From Eutreptiella sp. 'Long Island Sound 2002' (taxonomy: Eukaryota > Euglenozoa > Euglenophyceae > Eutreptiales > Eutreptiaceae), in NCBI GenBank assembly GCA_964036045.1, contig OZ038381.1, positions 70,556,242-70,620,241 of the forward strand: a stretch of 64,000 nt of DNA. Reading direction: 5' to 3'. The notes under the pieces were generated by a model. It ran no database searches. It saw only the letters and a list, made by a program, of their open reading frames with translations, and was not told the origin of the DNA. The position numbers were made by a program, and so were the translations under genes. Below, in pieces: positions 61,943 through 64,000 of this stretch. Each line of letters opens with the position of its first letter. Within the stretch, counting starts at the first letter, position 1.

Positions 61943-64000
61943 ATGGAGCAGGAGCACGACGACAACGCCCGGGGGAAAGCCGCAACGCCGAGCGCGCCAT
62001 CAACAACCACCCAAGGGGGGACACAACGCCCGGCCGGCCCCGACGATCTCGGCGACCCCGGAAGCCGGAAGCACGCACCAGGCACGCCACCCCCACATAC
62101 CACCGACGCGGTACAGGGCGAACGCCAGGATCCAACGACCCACGACCACACGAACTATGACCCTGGCACCGCCGACACACCCGAGCCCCGGGGAGGGGAG
62201 ACAACACGAGGGGAAGCGACACGACGCCAACTAGAACCCGAACCAGACCAAACCCAATCAGAACGTACCGACTACAGTGCCACAAGCTGGACCGCAAGTA
62301 CCGTGACACGCCAGCGTACCCCGAGCCAGGACCGCACGGAGTATAGCCAAAACACATACTACAGCCACATAACACGGGGAGACGCCCCCGACCCGAGACA
62401 AGACCTGGCTCCGTCACAACACACGGACTACAGCGACCGAACCACGAATCAATCAACAAACGCCACACCGTGCAGGCGTACACCGAGCCCCAACCACACG
62501 GAGTACAGCGCCCAAGACACGGACCATTGCGGCACGCCTCACCACGAGGCGCGGCACTGCGACAACCGGGACGTTTCCCTGGGACCAGGGCCACAAACGG
62601 CGACGATGGCCGCGGAGATAACACGACCAAGCCCACCGGAGGACCACACACACGAAGCACCGCTATCTGTGTCCAGTGGCACCTTCGGCACCGCGATGGA
62701 CATCAACTCCCAACTACCCAACCCTCCTGAGGCCCATGACCCAACCCTGGAGTCCCTGCCCAGTGGCCTCGACATCTCCACAAACCACGACCCAATGGAC
62801 CTGGACAACGACCCACTGCATGACAGCATCCAACGCGTGCTGCAAGTGGCAGCCGACGCGCACCAACAACCCACATGGAGCCTATACCGGGCACTCAACG
62901 AAGCACATCAACTGATAACAAGCACAGGAAGCAACCAAGACCCAGGGGCATACATCCAGGAGCTGCGGAGGGACATACACAACGCCCAGCAACAATCATC
63001 GGAAGGAGTGGTGGTACAGGGACGAGAGACCAAAATTGGAGCGTGCACGAACCTCACGCGGGCCCCACACGCGGAGGAGGCCCTGGATCTCATCCAAAAA
63101 TCCGACGCCCTGCCGCCAGCAACCCTCGAGGAAACAGCGGAGGCTCTCGTCCTCACCGTACACAGTTGGACGCGGGGCCACACCATCGTCCTGCATGACA
63201 AGACAGGGCCCCCCTACGCACGCACAGCGACATGGCGACCGAGCATTGCGGCCACGGGAGAAGCCCACCTGGAATGCAAGCCCGGGCGAGAAGATGACGA
63301 GTACACCCTAGTGCACGCCACGCGGGACGGACATAGGGAAGAGAAGGAGCCTACGCTCGAGCCCGCCGCGACCCCCCCTACAAGACCAACCCCCCAACAC
63401 TGGACCCTGTACCGACAGCTGGTCCATGCCCGGACCCTAGCAGAGCACAGTATCCGGCCGTACATGGAGGCTGCATACGTGGAATGCATGCTACAATACT
63501 GGACCAAGTACGAAACAGAGGTCCTGGAGGGAGACACGGGCCCGCCGGGCGCCACATCCCGCACAACCTGGGACGACATAGTACCGGACGGGGACATCAG
63601 CGCGCTGCCTACGACCGTCCGAGCCACGTTCGGAGACGGCTCCAGACCCGACCACCCGTTTGGAGACAACAGAAACCCCGCGATCACGAACGCCATCCTG
63701 GCATACCACAGCTGGTCCACTCAGCAAAGCATCCACCTCCACACCCCGCACGATTGGGCCACCAGCGCTGGAGTTCTACCTGCACGAAGATGCGGCCGCC
63801 GGAGCACACAACATCACCAGCCTTCGACACACAATGCCACAACCGATACCGGAGCCACACATACCCCACAGTCCTACAAAACCCCAAACGCCCACGTGAC
63901 ACGAACACAGGCCCCCCCAACAGGGACACAGCCCAGCAGCCCACGAAAAGGCCGAACCCCCCACCGCCACCACAACCGTCCAACAACTCGACAAGCCTCT
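61943..64000 (+). CDS. LINE D ORF, open to the right edge, function unknown
   Basis: From ATG 61,943 the frame has no stop for 686 codons to the window end. Other in-frame ATGs lie at 61,682, 61,766, 61,799, 62,606 and 62,696. The first 250 codons are low complexity (Thr, His, Glu, Pro, repeated TEYS/TDYS motifs). From 62,696 the protein looks folded and acidic: SIQRVLQVAADAHQQPTWSL, AEEALDLIQKSDALPPATL, WTLYRQLVHARTLAEHSI, AAYVECMLQYWTKYE, then it turns basic and Thr/His-rich at the edge. It resembles a LINE ORF1 in position and bias, but I could not align it to the LINE A ORF1. The T-poor strand makes openness alone weak evidence; the mixed, folded-looking segment is the better argument. 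Confidence 0.55.
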   Translation, partial: MEQEHDDNARGKAATPSAPSTTTQGGTQRPAGPDDLGDPGSRKHAPGTPPPHTTDAVQGERQDPTTHDHTNYDPGTADTPEPRGGETTRGEATRRQLEPEPDQTQSERTDYSATSWTASTVTRQRTPSQDRTEYSQNTYYSHITRGDAPDPRQDLAPSQHTDYSDRTTNQSTNATPCRRTPSPNHTEYSAQDTDHCGTPHHEARHCDNRDVSLGPGPQTATMAAEITRPSPPEDHTHEAPLSVSSGTFGTAMDINSQLPNPPEAHDPTLESLPSGLDISTNHDPMDLDNDPLHDSIQRVLQVAADAHQQPTWSLYRALNEAHQLITSTGSNQDPGAYIQELRRDIHNAQQQSSEGVVVQGRETKIGACTNLTRAPHAEEALDLIQKSDALPPATLEETAEALVLTVHSWTRGHTIVLHDKTGPPYARTATWRPSIAATGEAHLECKPGREDDEYTLVHATRDGHREEKEPTLEPAATPPTRPTPQHWTLYRQLVHARTLAEHSIRPYMEAAYVECMLQYWTKYETEVLEGDTGPPGATSRTTWDDIVPDGDISALPTTVRATFGDGSRPDHPFGDNRNPAITNAILAYHSWSTQQSIHLHTPHDWATSAGVLPARRCGRRSTQHHQPSTHNATTDTGATHTPQSYKTPNAHVTRTQAPPTGTQPSSPRKGRTPHRHHNRPTTRQAS

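Overview
The window looks like intergenic DNA from a repeat-rich eukaryote. No complete host gene was recognised. What can be read is a set of nested mobile elements, one of which carries a fragment of a host metabolic gene. GT-AG introns, LINEs, a Ty3/Gypsy element and a DNA transposon exclude a prokaryote. The pyrophosphate-dependent phosphofructokinase (PFP) fragment would suit an alga, a plant or a plastid-bearing protist. A charophyte- or dinoflagellate-like genome is my guess, at low confidence.

Layout. (1) 1-21,190 (+): 'LINE A', with a very C/A-rich, T-poor sense strand. It holds ORF1 (open at the left edge), an endonuclease-RT-RNase H ORF2, and a long ORF3 region with a cysteine-protease-like domain, an Arg/Ser-rich region and a conserved C-terminal module. 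Its 3' part contains a captured PFP 3' fragment, then A-tracts, a conserved 3' domain and an (ACCT)n tail. (2) 12,365-18,672: a DNA transposon inserted in LINE A. It has perfect 27-bp terminal inverted repeats and a minus-strand gene that can be assembled from four exons in phase. GTTGAAC/GTTCAAC dyads fill its ends and all three introns. (3) 21,191 to about 24,000 (-): a gag-like coiled-coil gene cut by LINE A. (4) 24,000-36,588: mostly non-coding old repeats, interrupted at 28,326-30,032 by a 5'-truncated LINE ('LINE B') with a 10-bp target duplication. (5) 36,601-42,879 (-): 'LINE C', a longer relative of LINE B with a 12-bp target duplication. (6) 42,892-47,455: old repeats, a gag-like fragment, and a 2-kb paralogue of the sequence around LINE B. 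(7) 47,456-59,290: a decayed Ty3/Gypsy-type element with two abutting LTR-like units (each with the same short insertion), a coiled-coil gag, CCHC knuckles, protease, a dUTPase domain, RT, RNase H and a cut integrase zinc domain. (8) About 59,300-64,000 (+): another C/A-rich element ('LINE D') with a repetitive leader and an ORF open to the right edge.

Relative ages follow from the nesting. The gag-like element is older than LINE A, which is older than the DNA transposon. The 2-kb paralogue is older than LINE B. The Ty3 element is older than LINE D. Many frames break at C-runs or at single stop codons, so most of these genes are probably inactive here, though uncorrected sequencing indels are possible.
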